Assembly (NCBI GenBank): GCA_034401135.1
Contig: JAWZSP010000001.1
Span: 1,178,001 to 1,242,000 of the forward strand
Direction of reading: 5' to 3'
Origin: Volutella citrinella
Lineage: Eukaryota > Ascomycota > Sordariomycetes > Hypocreales > Nectriaceae
Length of the DNA stretch: 64,000 nucleotides
Position 1 is the stretch's first letter. The number at the start of each line of letters is the position of its first letter. Below are positions 1-12,830 of this stretch, one piece after another. The notes under the pieces were generated by a model. It saw only the letters and a program-made list of their open reading frames with translations. It did not search any database and had not been told where the DNA came from. The position numbers and the translations under genes were made by a program.

Positions 1-2048
1 AATATGAAAGCTCAGCCTGACTCTTGGAGCCGGGCAGTCCTTGGGCCAAATAGCATGATAAGTTTCTTTCTAGCTCATTAGAAATATCCGTTCCCCCATT
101 ATCACTACTGTATCACTGAAATCACAACATCGTGTACCTGTGAATCTGGGCTATTAGTCCATTGTGAGATACTCCATGTAGGTGCCACATCAAAAAGGTC
201 CTCGGAGAGCCTGCCTCGATATGCAGTGCGGGAACGTGCATTGTGAGAGTGATAGATGGTAGCACAAATACAACCCCAAGTTCATACACGGATAGATAAC
301 CGTTGGGCACAAAAATTTGCGCTTGTGCGAGGGGAAACGTCAGGTGTGTCTGCTCGGATCTTCGTGATTGGAGTGACAACCACATCTACCCCCCCAATCA
401 TGACACCGTCCCACATGCATGGCGGCATAGCAAGCGCCCACCCAAGGCTTCAAATCCAATGCTTCACATGGTTAGAGGATTAGACGGTATAATCGAGGGA
501 TTAAATCACAATCTGAATTCACCCCGTTCGAGAACTGTGTTGTGATATTTACTGATTCGTGTTTGTGCTTCCGTTGATAGAAGAGACAAGTCGCAAGGCA
601 ACAATGAGCCCCTGTCTTCAACTCATGCACCAGTAATAGTACCTGTCATACTATAGGGGGCAGCTTTAGTTAAATCCGCTCCGTGATGCCAAAACTACGA
701 CCTCTGGACTGTCAGTGATGTCCATTGTGCATTCCCCGCTTCTGTACCAGCTACACTCGATGTTTCTCCGTTTCTCTAATTCATGACAGCGCACCATTCA
801 TCTTACGCAAGGTTTGTTGAAACCCTCTCTGTGCCGTGAGATTCCCTTCGTAGCACTTCAGAACTTGAAGGTTGCCTGATGGGTCCGCAGACCGGTTTAG
901 ACCCCGACCCTCGCTTCTCAACTCTTTCACTCACACCGCCTTCCGAGCAACTGGTCATGGAGTGCAGCCAATGGACCGAAAGCGTTTCCAGAAAATAGTA
1001 TGAAATGGATCGTTTTTTCGATAAAACCCAAGGCATCCAAAGTACGTGCATTTTGCCGAACTAGGATTACCACTCATCATCTCATACTGTGGATACCAAT
1101 CTTGCTGCAATGTACAGGTACCCGGCAAGTGTGGGCAGAGATGAAGTCAAATCGCTAAAGAACAAAGTCTCGAAGAGTCTGTTGAGCGAAATGAGCGGGT
1201 GTCCGAAGCAGATAATCTAGGAGGTGATTGGGAATGTTGTGTTTGGGTTTGGAGGCAAAACTGCTCAATCTCCAAACTGTTCATGGAAATCAGGTAAGCA
1301 TTCATCTGCGTTTGCGTATCTGCAATCAAGCCTTTCTGCAGGCTGCATCAGTACCTCGGAATGCACTGAGCTCTCCGTATTCTCGTTGCTGCTGGTGCGG
1401 TTGTTGATTTTGTTATTATCGCTACATTACCTCGAGCTCGACGCTCGAGATGCTGGAGGATACTAAGAGGGAGAAAAGCCTGGGCCAATTTCCGTCATCT
1501 CACTACGATATGCCGCTGTAGTTAAAACTATGATACTGAATAGAACAATACAAAATCGACATTGAAGCTGAAGTGGATGAACAATCGCCCACCGAAGGGC
1601 TTGCCGAGGAATAGCTAGTGGACAGGCTCCCTTCTTCGGCGTGCTTCGGAATTCGGGAACTGGATGGTGCAATTGCGCTACACCCTGCAATGCTGTTCTT
1701 CAATCCCACCACGTCGCGATGTATGCATTGGTCAAGCAGCTACTTGACACAATTGCGACCTTGGGCCTCGGTGTTGGGCGGGGTACATGGGGCTAGAGCC
1801 GGGGCCATGGAGCAACAACCCGCCTATCAACGACCTGCCCAGCCGAAGCTTCGGAGCTTCCAGGTCACTATTAGTAGCTCCCGTCGCTGTCACAAGCAAC
1901 GGCTGTGATGAACCATCGCCTCCACCTCATTCATCATCTACCATCCGACCAGCTTCCAGACCACCCCCCCAGCCGTACTCGTCGTCCAGGCTCAAGCTTT
2001 ACTCTTGCAGGTGTATGAGCCTCTGGCTGACCGCATTTGTGGCTCACA
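1..2048. other. Intergenic, no gene seen
   Basis: Only short open frames (under about 115 codons) occur on either strand, and none has a recognisable domain or a splice pattern that joins into a longer product. The last few hundred bases are the likely promoter and 5' leader of the reductase gene that follows. No tRNA, repeat array or transposon terminus was seen. Confidence 0.6.
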
Positions 2049-3271
2049 ATGGCGGGCATCGGGTGACTCTCCCTTTCGCATGCTGTGCCGTCTCGTCGCA
2101 ACCTTTCCGAGGCGATGGGCGATGAGATGAGCCTGCGCGTGACCATCAAATGCTGACCGAGGGGCCATAGTCCTGACCGCACAAACGTCGTTTTCGTTGG
2201 CGCCGGCGCTGTAGGCTGTTTTTACGCGTCCAGACTGCATCATGTAATGGGATTTCCATCACGCGACAGCCCCGATCACTGGAGTACCCTGCTAACCACT
2301 CACTCCGGTAGCCTTCTCACAACGTCCACGTCTCACTCGTGGCACGATCCAACTATGCCGCCATCCGAGACAATGGCGTCAAGCTAGAGACGCGCACATT
2401 TGGGGACTACGTCTTCCATCCCGATGCCGCGTATCCGTCTGTTGCTGCGGCGGCAGAGACCAACAGAGACTGGCATTACATCGTCATGACCACCAAAGCG
2501 CTGCCGGATGTGAGTGACGATTCAGATATGATCACTCCCCTCGTCGGGCCGAAGTCATGCATCATCCTCATCCAGAACGGTGTCGGTGTTGAGGAGCCCT
2601 ACCGGAAGCGCTTCCCGACGACACCTATCGTGAGTGCCGTGACGGTTGTCAGTGCCGAGCAGACATCTCCTGGCGTCATCCGACAGAACCGCTGGACACG
2701 TGTAAGTATCGGTCCGTACACCGACGGACTCGGCACGGGCGATGCCGAGGTGGCCCGGCGCGGAGCCGAGTGCACTTCCGCATTGATGCGGTGGTGGACC
2801 GACCTGGGAGGCATCCGAGACGTGGAGCCGCACGACGAGGTCGGCCTGCAGACGGTGCGGTGGCACAAGCTGTGCATCAACTCCGCCATGAACCCGTCGG
2901 CTGTCCTGAGCGGCGGCCGCGGCAACGCCGACATGGTGGCCGACCCGGAGCTGCGCCGGCACCTCCTCGGCGTCATGCACGAGATCCGGGATGCCGTGCC
3001 CCGCATACTCGGCCGGCCGTTCCCCGAGAGCATGGCCGGCCCGGAGCGCATCGTGGCGAGCACCGAGCGCAACAAGGGTGCTCGGCCAAGCATGCTGCTG
3101 GACTGGGAGGCAGGCAAGCCCCTGGAGCTGGAGGTGATTCTTGGTAACCCCGTGCGCATCGCCAGGGAGCGAGGCGTGGAGCTGCCGCGTCTGCAGAGCC
3201 TGTACGCCCTGTTGCGGTCCGCTCAGGCGATGAGGAAGGCAAGCGGGAAGCTGACGAAAGGAAAACTGTGA
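2049..3271 (+). CDS. Ketopantoate reductase (ApbA/PanE) family protein
   Basis: Family role: NADPH-dependent reduction of 2-dehydropantoate to pantoate for pantothenate and CoA synthesis. Fungi carry several paralogues, so the exact substrate is uncertain. Proposed exons are 2049-2062, 2171-2243 and 2312-3271 (348 aa). The long third exon has no usable ATG near its 5' end. Splicing the two upstream exons restores MAGIG followed by an N-terminal Rossmann motif, VVFVGAGAVGCFYASRL, which this family requires. The ApbA_C half shows WHKLCINSAMNPSAV, with the conserved catalytic Lys and two Asn, and the later segment GKPLELEVILGNPVRIA, which carries the family's conserved Glu. The first intron (2063-2170) begins GTGACT, a weak donor, but has a CTGAC branch site. 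The second is 2244-2311. Length is usual for fungal members. The family call is firm; the 14-nt first exon is inference. Confidence 0.82.
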
Positions 3272-5916
3272 AGGGTCGGGCAATTTGCACCTCTCGCGCC
3301 ATTACCTCTAGGCGTTGTTACGACCTGGCACATGAGGACATGGATGTTGAGATCACTTTTCCCTGTCTTATGCTATGTACAAACCCTCATTTGTTTTGAT
3401 GCACACATTCTTGCCTTCCCCATACAATATCGTAAATCGCCATTGACCGGGGTCATCCGCTGCCGACAGACCGTTTGACATCATGCTATGTATTGCTGTC
3501 CGCTGAGTCTGATGCTCTGCTCAGACGAATATTACTGGCAAAGCTACATTAAGTCAACCTAGAGTCTCGCTTCTGAGGCTGCCAAGGGCTGCTAGAGCGG
3601 CAAAAGTCCTTAGGTTTCTGCATTTCTGACCATGACGAGTTTCAACGCATTGTCGCACTTGTGTGTGGCAGCCATGGATCGACATTGGGTGTGCAAATAA
3701 GACCCGGCCCTCACAGATGGTATTTCGATGAGACCAACCGACATGAAACACGTCAGACCGTGAATGGTAAAATGAATTTAAACCGCCTGGGCCATCACAC
3801 GTTGCCGAGCATCATTGAACTAACTGCCCGTGTCACCTAGTGATGCGATGCTGTGATCAAAACCAAGGCGCAAATGCGAAGCCAAAAGGTGTTTGCAAAG
3901 TCATATGGCCGTAATCGGGCTAAAATTGAGATGCGCACTGGAGGTTACACGAACGTTTGAGAGTTCGAAACTGCTACATCTAGTTAGCTGTTTGGAGGAG
4001 AACAATGCTCGCTCCGACGGGGCTTTTCAAGGGAGTGGATAGACAAGTCATGTAAAGCAGAACGAAATGAAACAAACAAAGATCCCCTCTGTATGCAACT
4101 CCATGGAAGGAGAGTTCAAATTGCGGTCAAGATTGGAAGATTGGGGTGTTGCCATGCCCATGCATCAAGCAGAACATGAGCCACACGCAGATGTGGCGTA
4201 GATCCTTCCTAGAACAGTAGCTCAGCGAACTGCCCTTGGATGGTGATTTGCTGAAGGAGCAGTGGGCCTGCCGGAGCATATGTACCGAGGTCATGACGTC
4301 ATTCACCTGCCTCGACGTGTGGCGCGTGGCGCAAATACAGTGCAATTTTGTGATCGGCGACTGTCCCCGCCATGCTCCCTACTAGTGGTTAGATCCTAAG
4401 CGGAAACCAGGATATCTTTGGAGACTTGCCATCCAAAAGATGCCCTTGACGCCCTCAGTTTTCAAGGGCGAGTGTCAAAGTATCGAAGCCTTCCCTTGCT
4501 TGCGACAGACAAGCATCCCATTGTGAAAGCCAGTGCATGGCCAGCTCACAGTCTGTGGGCCCAGTCTGATCTCTCTTGCCTCTGGAGTGGTCTAAGTGGG
4601 GTGCGGGATGTTTCCATCGCCGATTCCACAATTCGACAACACAGAAGGCGCCACCGAGTGTTTCACTGTTGATTGACAAGGGCCCAAGTGGTCTCCAGGC
4701 GGAAGCCACCCATCCCTTGCCTCCCTTGGGCTTCAGAGGACCCTGAAGCTGGGATTTGTGTGTGTGTGTGTGGATTGATCTGCCGGAGAGCGCTGAGATC
4801 GAGCTGTGATGCCGATATAAGCCTGCCGACCTGGGCCCTAATTGATTAATATTCAAGCACTCGTATTCTGCAGAAAATATCCACTAGTGCCGCCCCCATG
4901 CTGGCGTCCTGTGATAGGGCCTGGGTATGACGAGGCGAAGTCCTGCGAGCAGCTTCTGGGGGCTAGGGAAGGACAAGAGGCTTACTACGTACGGGTAAGA
5001 CGCAGGGAAGGTTGTGGGACCGTTGGGCGGGCGGAAAGGAAGGGACGAAGGCACACAATACCAGTTTCGATTCAGCGAGCACCCCGCCAACATCCTACTG
5101 ATACCATCAAAAGTTTGGCCTATCGCGCGTCGCTCGGATTCTGGCTCATTCATTTTCACGACTAGTCCTAAGTCTTCCTTCACTTCCTTTTTTTCATCAT
5201 TCTTCTCCTACTTTGCCCGCCGGCGGGGTATTCCGGGAGTTCCTGGCGATTCGAGAATTTGGGGGTCCCTCTTGGGCGAGGTGGACCAACGACAATATTG
5301 ACTTTCAGTCGAGCAAGGGGCTCACGAGCCCCTCTACGCGCAACGCCATAGCCAGTGGCTCCCAAGGCTCCCTACCGCTCACCAGACATCACATGGTGCC
5401 CTGACATAGACCCGCGTTCCGCGCTGACTAGCAGAAGCAGAGAGGCCGTGCTGCCGCTGGGTCGAAAGATCAACCGCAGGCTAGCCCACCCTAGCTCGCG
5501 CCTCATGCCGGAACCTTCCACACTGTGTATCGCCACCTCCACAGGCACAACCACGCTCGCTGCTCGGCGCCACCATCCCCCACCGCGACGAGCTGGTGTT
5601 CCTAGACATTTGCATTGCTCCAAACCTAGAATCTAACAGCAGCCGGTTTTGCCTGCCAGATCACCTTGCCGTCGCCATTCACCCTACAAACGAACGCGAT
5701 CGATTGCCCTGCGCCCTCATTTTTGTCCAGAGCTCCAAACTCCAAGCCGTCGACTGCTTGGCTTGAGCTCATAGTCATCTTAGCCTCAAGTTATCATCGT
5801 TACGCCCCACGCCGCGGCATGATCGGCGCAGCTTTGCTTCCCCGGCAACTCTCCTTCTCGTTGCCTGTGCGAGCTTGAACCTCGAGTCGACAACCTCTGA
5901 CTGCCTTCGGACGGCC
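3272..5916. other. Intergenic and phytochrome 5' leader
   Basis: This 2.6-kb stretch has no supported gene. It contains the 3' region of the reductase gene, a short TG microsatellite near 4757, and a CT-rich tract around 5165-5215 that is probably promoter or leader of the phytochrome gene. Several ATGs with short frames lie between about 5014 and 5880, so if the transcript starts that far upstream it would carry uORFs. Confidence 0.55.
4757..4772. repeat. TG dinucleotide microsatellite
   Basis: About eight uninterrupted TG units lie in the intergenic sequence upstream of the phytochrome gene. There is no further structure around it. Confidence 0.85.
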
Positions 5917-8900
5917 ATGGTTCCAAGCGAGGCGCAAGGAGACGGCAGGCCGCCAGAGTGCCACCCCGTTTCGAATCCGCCGCTGTCGTCTGATGGCTCA
6001 CCTACGACCCGAGGTCAGCCCTCGCCCGAGGCCCTTCACCTTGGAACTGCGACACTACCGAACCGAGCTTCTCCGTCGGCGCCCAGTGACCAGAATGGCT
6101 GGGCTGCGCCTGAACCCTTCTCACCTAGGAGTGCTGGTTCCGACACGCAATTTGGGCACCACTCGACTGGTTCGGAAATATCTGGCGATCGAGTATTCCC
6201 CATACGCTCTGTCATAAGCGTCGACCCTTCGTCAGGCAAAAACATCGGCGATGATTACTTTCCGCCTGTCGCTAACGGCGAAAATCGAAGTATTGCCGTC
6301 CAACTTCCTCTATCGGCTCGCGCAGAGGCTCGCCTGGAAAGACGAGGTTCAGATGCTGTGCCTGGAGTCCAGAATCATTCCTCTGCCGCTCGCTCGGCGG
6401 CGTTGAAGATGCGGAGAAACGCACCGAGCGCTCCCATGTCTAGTATTCAATTGGATGCCGCTCGTCACGGACCTACACCCGCACCGCTTCAACTCAACAT
6501 CGCAATGTCCGATGATGGTCTGGATGATGTCGCGGAAGATCAGGGTCCAGCTGTCGGCCTTGATACCTTGGAGTCAGCATCCGGGGTGTCTATTAGCCAG
6601 TCAACGATAGATGGACACGTTACCACCCGATTCACGCATCAGGTCACCGACGACGGCCATGCCCTGATTACGGGTCGGGACGGTATTCTTCAACGATGTG
6701 AGGATGAACCCATCCATACTCCAGGCGCAGTCCAGTGCTTTGGGGTGCTCGTTGCGTTGCGTGAGGACTCTGAAGGTTGCTTTGCTGTGCGATACGTCAG
6801 CGAAAATTCGGAACGCATGTTGGGGTATTCCCCCAGGCAACTTTTCCAATTGGCAAACTTCCTCGACATCTTGACAGAAGAGCAGCAGGACAACCTATTA
6901 GACCACATAGACTTCATCCGAGATGAGGATGCAGATCCTGCTGTCAATGGCCCTGAAGTCTTCAGTGTATCAATACGGCCGCCGAAGCGACGAAGTGTGA
7001 AGCTCTGGTGTGCAATCCATATCAACCCAGCCCACCCCGATTTGGTATTATGCGAGTTTGAGTTGGACGATGATATCGAATATCCACTTCGCCCAGCCGA
7101 CGAAATGACACCCGATGTCCCCCATGACTCCCTTCAATCCAATCCAACATTGGAGGAAATTGAAGATAGCACCGAAATTCTCAGCAGACCGCTACGTATC
7201 TTGAGAAGTGCAAGAAAGCGGAGGGGGGAACAGGGTGCTATGCAAGTCTTTGACATCCTGTCACAGGTGCAAGAGCAATTGTCATCTGCACCAGACCTGG
7301 AAACTTTCCTCAAAATCCTAGTGGGCATTGTTAAGGAGCTAACCGGATTTCACCGAGTCATGATCTACCAGTTTGATTCTTCTTTCAATGGCAAAGTTGT
7401 CACTGAGCTCGTCAACACATCACAAACGAGGGATCTCTACAAAGGCTTGCATTTCCCAGCCTCTGACATCCCTCGCCAAGCACGAGACCTATACAAGCTA
7501 AACAAGGTTCGTCTGCTCTATGATCGAGATCAGGATACTGCTCGCCTTGTGTGCCGTACCAAAGAGGATTTGGAAGTCCCGCTGGATATGAGTCACTCCT
7601 ATCTCCGCGCCATGTCTCCGATCCACCTGAAGTACCTGTCAAACATGGGAGTGCGGTCGTCAATGTCAATTTCCATCAATGCATTTGATGAGCTTTGGGG
7701 TCTCATTTCTTGTCATTCATACGGCGATCAGGGCATGCGGGTTTCGTTTCCCATTCGAAAGATGTGCCGTCTCGTCGGGGACACGGCCTCGAGAAATATT
7801 GAGCGGCTGTCATATGCCTCGCGCCTACAAGCCCGCAAGTTAATCAACACAGCCCCGACAGAGAAGAATCCGTCAGGATATATCATTGCATCATCCGAAG
7901 ATTTGCTAAGGCTTTTCGATGCAGACTTTGGATTATTGTCTATCAAAGGGGAAACGAAAATTCTTGGGAACATCGAACAGAGCCAGGAAGCTTTGGCAAT
8001 GCTAGAGTACCTCCGTATGCGCAAACTCACATCCGTTGTCGCATCGCAGGATATCAGAAACGATTTTCCTGACCTCAGATATCCTCCAGGATTCCAGGTT
8101 ATTGCAGGTTTGATGTACGTTCCTCTGAGCGTGGGTGGCAGCGACTTCATTGTCTTTTTTCGGCACGGACAGATAAGAGAAGTGAAATGGGCCGGCAATC
8201 CCTATGACAAGATTGTGCGTGAAGGGACCGCAGGGTACCTGGAACCGAGGACAAGTTTCAAGACGTGGCATGAAACAGTCGTCGGTAAATGTCGAGAATG
8301 GAACGAGGAGCAGGTCGAAACGGCCGCAGTACTCTGCCTCGTCTACGGTCAGTTGAACTCTTCTTCTTTTGAACGTTATGAACAAATTCTAATGGTCGCC
8401 TAGGCAAATTTATTGAAGTCTGGCGTCAGAAGGAGGCTGCGTTACAGAGCAGCAAGCTCACGCGGTTACTACTCGCCAATTCTGCCCACGAGGTCCGAAC
8501 CCCCCTGAACGCCATCATTAACTACCTCGAAATCGCCCTTGAAGGAACATTGGATCATGAGACGAGAGAAAATCTGGCAAAGTCTCATTCCGCGTCAAAA
8601 TCATTGATTTACGTGATCAATGATCTCCTCGATTTGACCAAGACTGAGGAGGGCCAAAATCTGATCAAAGATGAGATTTTTGAGCTCTCTGCTTGCATTC
8701 GCGAAGCCACCGGACCTTTTCACGTTGATGCAAAGCGAAAGGGAATTCTCTACAGTGTATTCGAGCATCCAGGACTACCACGGTTTGTCCATGGCGACGA
8801 AAGACGAATTCGTCAAGCAATTTCCAATGTGACAGCAAACGCCGTTACGCACACTCACAACGGGCATGTCAAAGTTGAAATCTTCGTCTCGGAGGTAAGA

Positions 8901-10529
8901 GAAAAACATGCGGTCATTGACATAGTCATCGAGGATTCAGGGATTGGCATGAGTGCCACACAACTCGATGCCCTCTTCCGAGATCTTGAACAAGTCAGCA
9001 GTGAGGACTCCCCCGCCTCATCGCCGAGGCAAGAAATGAGGACCTTGGGTCTGGGTCTCGCTGTCGTCGCCCGTACCGTGCGCAACATGGATGGGCAGCT
9101 ACGGCTCAAATCAGAGGTGGATCAGGGCTCGAGATTCGTTGTTCAGCTGCCCTTTCTCCTGCCAGATGAGTCCCCAGTCTCGGTGCCCAATAGTCAGGCT
9201 CGTTCTTATGCCACGACGTCATCAAATCCAGTATCGTCAGCACCAGCGTCAATGATAGCGGCACCGGAAGGAGAGATCACTCTGGTGGATCGCAACGTGG
9301 CCTTGGCCGATAGCTCGGATACGCAGTTAACAAATGCCGCTGATCGTTCAAGCTTGGATAGCAAAAAGAGCGTGGGAAGTTTAGGCAGCCATGTGAGTCA
9401 TCGCAGTGACGCTGAGCGCTTGATCGATGCCATTCAGACGCCCTTGTCGTTGGAAGATGTGGATGACAAGGATTCGGAGTATCCTTTCTGCCCGAGCGGT
9501 GCCCGGTCAATTGGGAGCTCTGCACGCGCCAGCTCAGAGCGTGCCGTTAGTATTGGTGCGCGACCCGCCAGTCCGCCCACGAAATCACCGCGGCCCCCGC
9601 CTATGTTCCCTTCCGATCACCAGAGCGAGCCTGGATATGCTGGAGTGCGAGATACCAGGACACCAATCAGAGCAGTCAGAATACCGGATGAATACTCCGA
9701 TCTGCCGCCACAGCCAGACACCAGGCAACTGTCCGCGATATCATTTGACATGCCAATCAAGATCCTGTCCAACCAAGTCGAGGGCCCCGAAAGCATTACG
9801 AGTGGTGGCACTCAGCCAGCTGAGACTAGCCAGCTACATGTCCTGATAGCAGAAGATGACCCCATAAATATGAAGATACTGAAGAAGAGGCTTGAGAAGG
9901 CCGGCCATGAGGTACATCACGCAGTCAATGGAGAAGATTGCGCAATTGTGTACGGCGAGAAGTCGACTGCTTTTGATGTCATCCTCATGGACATGCAGGT
10001 GGGTTGTAGCGATGCACAAACGATTGAGTCACACCACTAACCAAAGATGCAGATGCCTATTGTGGACGGCCTTTCCAGCACAAAAATGATTCGGAAGCTG
10101 GAGGCAACCCCGGACCATTCGGGACATTCTTTTTTGGCGACCAGCAATTCCCGAATCCCAATATTCGCGGTCTCTGCGTCTCTCGTTGAACATGAGAAAC
10201 CATTGTATGTCAATGCTGGCTTTGACGGATGGATCCTCAAGCCTATCGATTTCAAACGCCTCAACATCCTGCTCGCCGGTATCTCCAATGAAAGTGTCCG
10301 GGACTCGTGTTTGTACGAAGTTGGTCAATGGGAACGCGGAGGATGGTTCCGCTCGAGATCCGATACCGCTGCTGACTCGAACGACGATGCAACCCCGAGG
10401 CCCGAAGAGGAGAGAAAGGAGATTGGAAGCAGTTGGTCACCGAATGATGGAGATTCCAATATGAACCCTCCGACTCTCTCAACAGCACCCTCGGGGCTGT
10501 CACCAGAGCAGAACCAGGACATGCACTAA
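5917..10529 (+). CDS. fphA: Fungal phytochrome, hybrid histidine kinase
   Basis: Red/far-red photoreceptor of the fungal phytochrome class, acting by phosphorelay. Exons are 5917-8347, 8404-9998 and 10053-10529 (1500 aa). The first in-frame ATG is 5917; the frame upstream of it has only a TTG. Seen in order: a poorly conserved N-terminal extension of about 260 residues; Cys261 in RCEDEPIHTPGAVQCFG, the position where fungal and bacterial phytochromes bind biliverdin; PAS; GAF (about 455-620) with FPASDIPRQARDLY and Asp517; a PHY domain; HisKA with SAHEVRTPLNAII and acceptor His839; HATPase_c with DSGIGM and GLGLAV; a serine-rich linker; and a receiver domain with EDDPINMK, phospho-Asp1340 in LMDMQMPIVDG and Lys in LKPID. 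All key residues are present, so it should be a functional photoreceptor and phosphorelay protein. Splicing restores GKFIEVWRQKEAAL at the first junction and DMQMPIVDG at the second. Symbol follows Aspergillus; Neurospora uses phy-1/phy-2. Confidence 0.95.
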
Positions 10530-11675
10530 CTAACTTACCACGCACAACCTCGTTACCACATGCTCTCCTTTTCAGTTTTGTCAGGATTGATTCCCTCGCA
10601 ACATAGCAAGTACTCCTGGGCGTCGTTTATAGCTTGTGTACGATATTTGCGGTTCAGCACCGTTCATGGCATTCAGACGTTCAAACTCTCATTCCACGAC
10701 GACAAGCGAAAGGTTCTTCAATTCGATCCACCTTTCTCGCTCGGCCTGTTCCAAGTTTCATTTGTCTTGACGCTTCTTTTATGGCAGGCGATCGGTGGCG
10801 TTTCAGTCCAACAGCACACGCCGCAGCGCGTGAGGGGTCGCAGTTTCTAGGGTCTTCCTGTTTTCTTTTCGCCTCATATGGAATGCGCATTGTGAATTGC
10901 GTCCGGGTTTAACGATGATTAGAGGATACGTTTTATGAAACAGGATCACATCGATGGGGGAGGTAGAGGTACTTGGTCCGCGAAACGAGGCGACTTGGCG
11001 TTTCGGATGACAGGGCTTGTCGGTGGATGGGGGTTATTCAGCATACGATTGATGTTTCCCGGCTGGTTTCGGTAAACATTGGCCTCCACATGGTTCACGG
11101 ATGATTGCAACGAGGCGAGTGGCAAATTATCAGGTGTACCCAAGAATCCAAGCTCAATAGAAGACATGTCGGAGATGCAGGCAGCTCTGGCAGTGTATCC
11201 CGAAGAAGAAGGAGAAGAAGAAGAAAGTGCAAACCCGGCTGTTAAGGCTGTACCGAGTTGGTCCAAGCCATGGTGCTTGTCCCGATATCGCCAACGAGCG
11301 TTATCAATGGCTTTCCGGGCCGCAAGTCATGTTGATTTCATCATAGTCGTGCATAATGTATATTTTTCGTAGCCTAGTAAACGTCTCAACGCCGTCTATG
11401 CATTAATTCCGCAAAAGCCCAAAGTAGCCTCTCGTTCTTCCTCGTCTCAAATCGTCCAGACACTCTTCAACTCAACCTCGGGCTCGCAGGGCACGCTATT
11501 CGTCTGTCTTCACGCCCTCGTTTAGATATGAATTCGTCATCCCTGTCTATTCCAGCCCAGCCGTGCCCAGCGCCCCTAACTGACAGCACAGAGGGCCAGG
11601 GCGAGCGGCGGACTTGGTGCGCCTGCGGCTGCGGCCCCGGGGTGGCGTGTCGCAGGCGGGCGGCACGGGGCTAGC
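10530..11675. other. Convergent intergenic region
   Basis: About 1.1 kb lies between the 3' ends of the phytochrome and CK2 beta genes. Short frames on both strands look random. It presumably holds both 3' UTRs; no distinct RNA gene was seen. Confidence 0.6.
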
Positions 11676-12830
11676 CTACAGCTCCGACTCGGCGCCGTTT
11701 GCCGACAGGGCCATGGGGCTGCCGTTTTGGTTTTGCCTCTGCTGTTGCTGTGCTTGTTGCTGCTGGCGGAGACGAGCATTGCCGGGGGGTCGGCGACGGA
11801 CAACGACACGGCCGTTCATGTTCATACTCTCGTCCTCGTCCTCGGAGTCTGGGTTTTGCTCGGCATAGAGACGGGCCTCGTCCAAGTCGTTGGTGTTGAT
11901 GGGGCGGTCGCGGAGCCACTGCATCCGGGGGCCGGAGCGGGCGCGCTCGGAAACGCGGAAGCCGTAGATACGGGGCTCGTATATACGGCCGGGGCCTAGA
12001 CCGGGGGCAATGTTCTTGGCGTACATGCCGTTGATGAGGCTCTCTGCCTCGCCGACGCGGGAGCTGGAGCTGTTGAGTACCTCAACACCGCGCTTGGTGA
12101 GGTCGTATTCAGGAAAGGTGAGGAGGAAAAGGGCGCCAAAGGTGCGGCCGAAAAAGGCACCGTCGACGGTTTGGAAGCGGCTATTAGGCGGAACGTAGAC
12201 GTCGAGGCATGAGGGACAGAAGAGCTTCACCGTGTCCTCGCCTGGGATATCGGAGAGGCCAACGGGTAGCGTCCTGGCTTGCTCGCAGTTGGTGCGCGGG
12301 CAGCAGCCAAAGTGGCCAAGCTCGTATTTCTCGCTCATCTGCTGGATGCCGGCACGGGAGCAGATGAAGCGCTGGTGGATGAGCCCGTAGAGCATTTCGG
12401 CCGAGGACTCGATTACGGACAGGTCGCTGGCCATGCGACTGTGGTGTCTTCGCTCGCTGGGGTGTCGGCCCAAACGATCTCCATCGCCAAGTCCTGACTC
12501 GTTGTCATCGTCGTCTTCCTCCTCTTCTTCGTCCTCGTCATCATCTTCGGGCTCCACGTCCAGGATCATCTGCGACGATGAACACGGTTAGAATACATGC
12601 ATTTGAATGTGACGAGGAGGCTTCGGGCAGCCTCGCAGTAGACAAGAGGCGAAGGGAGGGGGGGAACTCACCTCCAGGGCCTCCTTATACATTGCAACCT
12701 GGACCTGCAGGCCGGTCAGGTTGAAGTCATCCTCTATAAACTCCTCCGAAACCTCGGCGAAATACTCGTGGCCGAGCAGGGAGCAGAAGCTCGAGATCCA
12801 GGACTCGGGCACGCCTGACGAGGTTGACAT
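11676..12830 (-). CDS. CKB1: Casein kinase II regulatory (beta) subunit
   Basis: Regulatory subunit that dimerises and holds two catalytic CK2 alpha subunits in the tetramer. Exons are 12672-12830 and 11676-12569 on the minus strand (350 aa), with a 102-bp intron between. Exon 1 gives an N-terminus with the family's WISSFCSLLGHEYF. Exon 2 opens into an extended acidic stretch (about residues 60-76), the counterpart of the acidic loop that down-regulates CK2 and binds polyamines. The zinc-binding dimerisation motif is intact, with Cys143 and Cys148 in CPRTNC and Cys171 and Cys174 in CPSC. The C-terminal tail is longer than in animal CK2 beta and includes a Gln-rich segment (about 315-335). Filamentous fungi usually have two beta subunits; the acidic insert and long tail favour the CKB1 type. 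Start and junction are well supported. Confidence 0.95.

Noticed and set aside
2555..3283. 242-codon frame antisense to the reductase gene
   Set aside because: It overlaps a conserved coding exon and has low-complexity, unrecognisable sequence.
3950..4000. Possible tRNA B-box-like GAGTTCGAAACTGC
   Set aside because: No matching A box, acceptor stem or terminator T-run around it.
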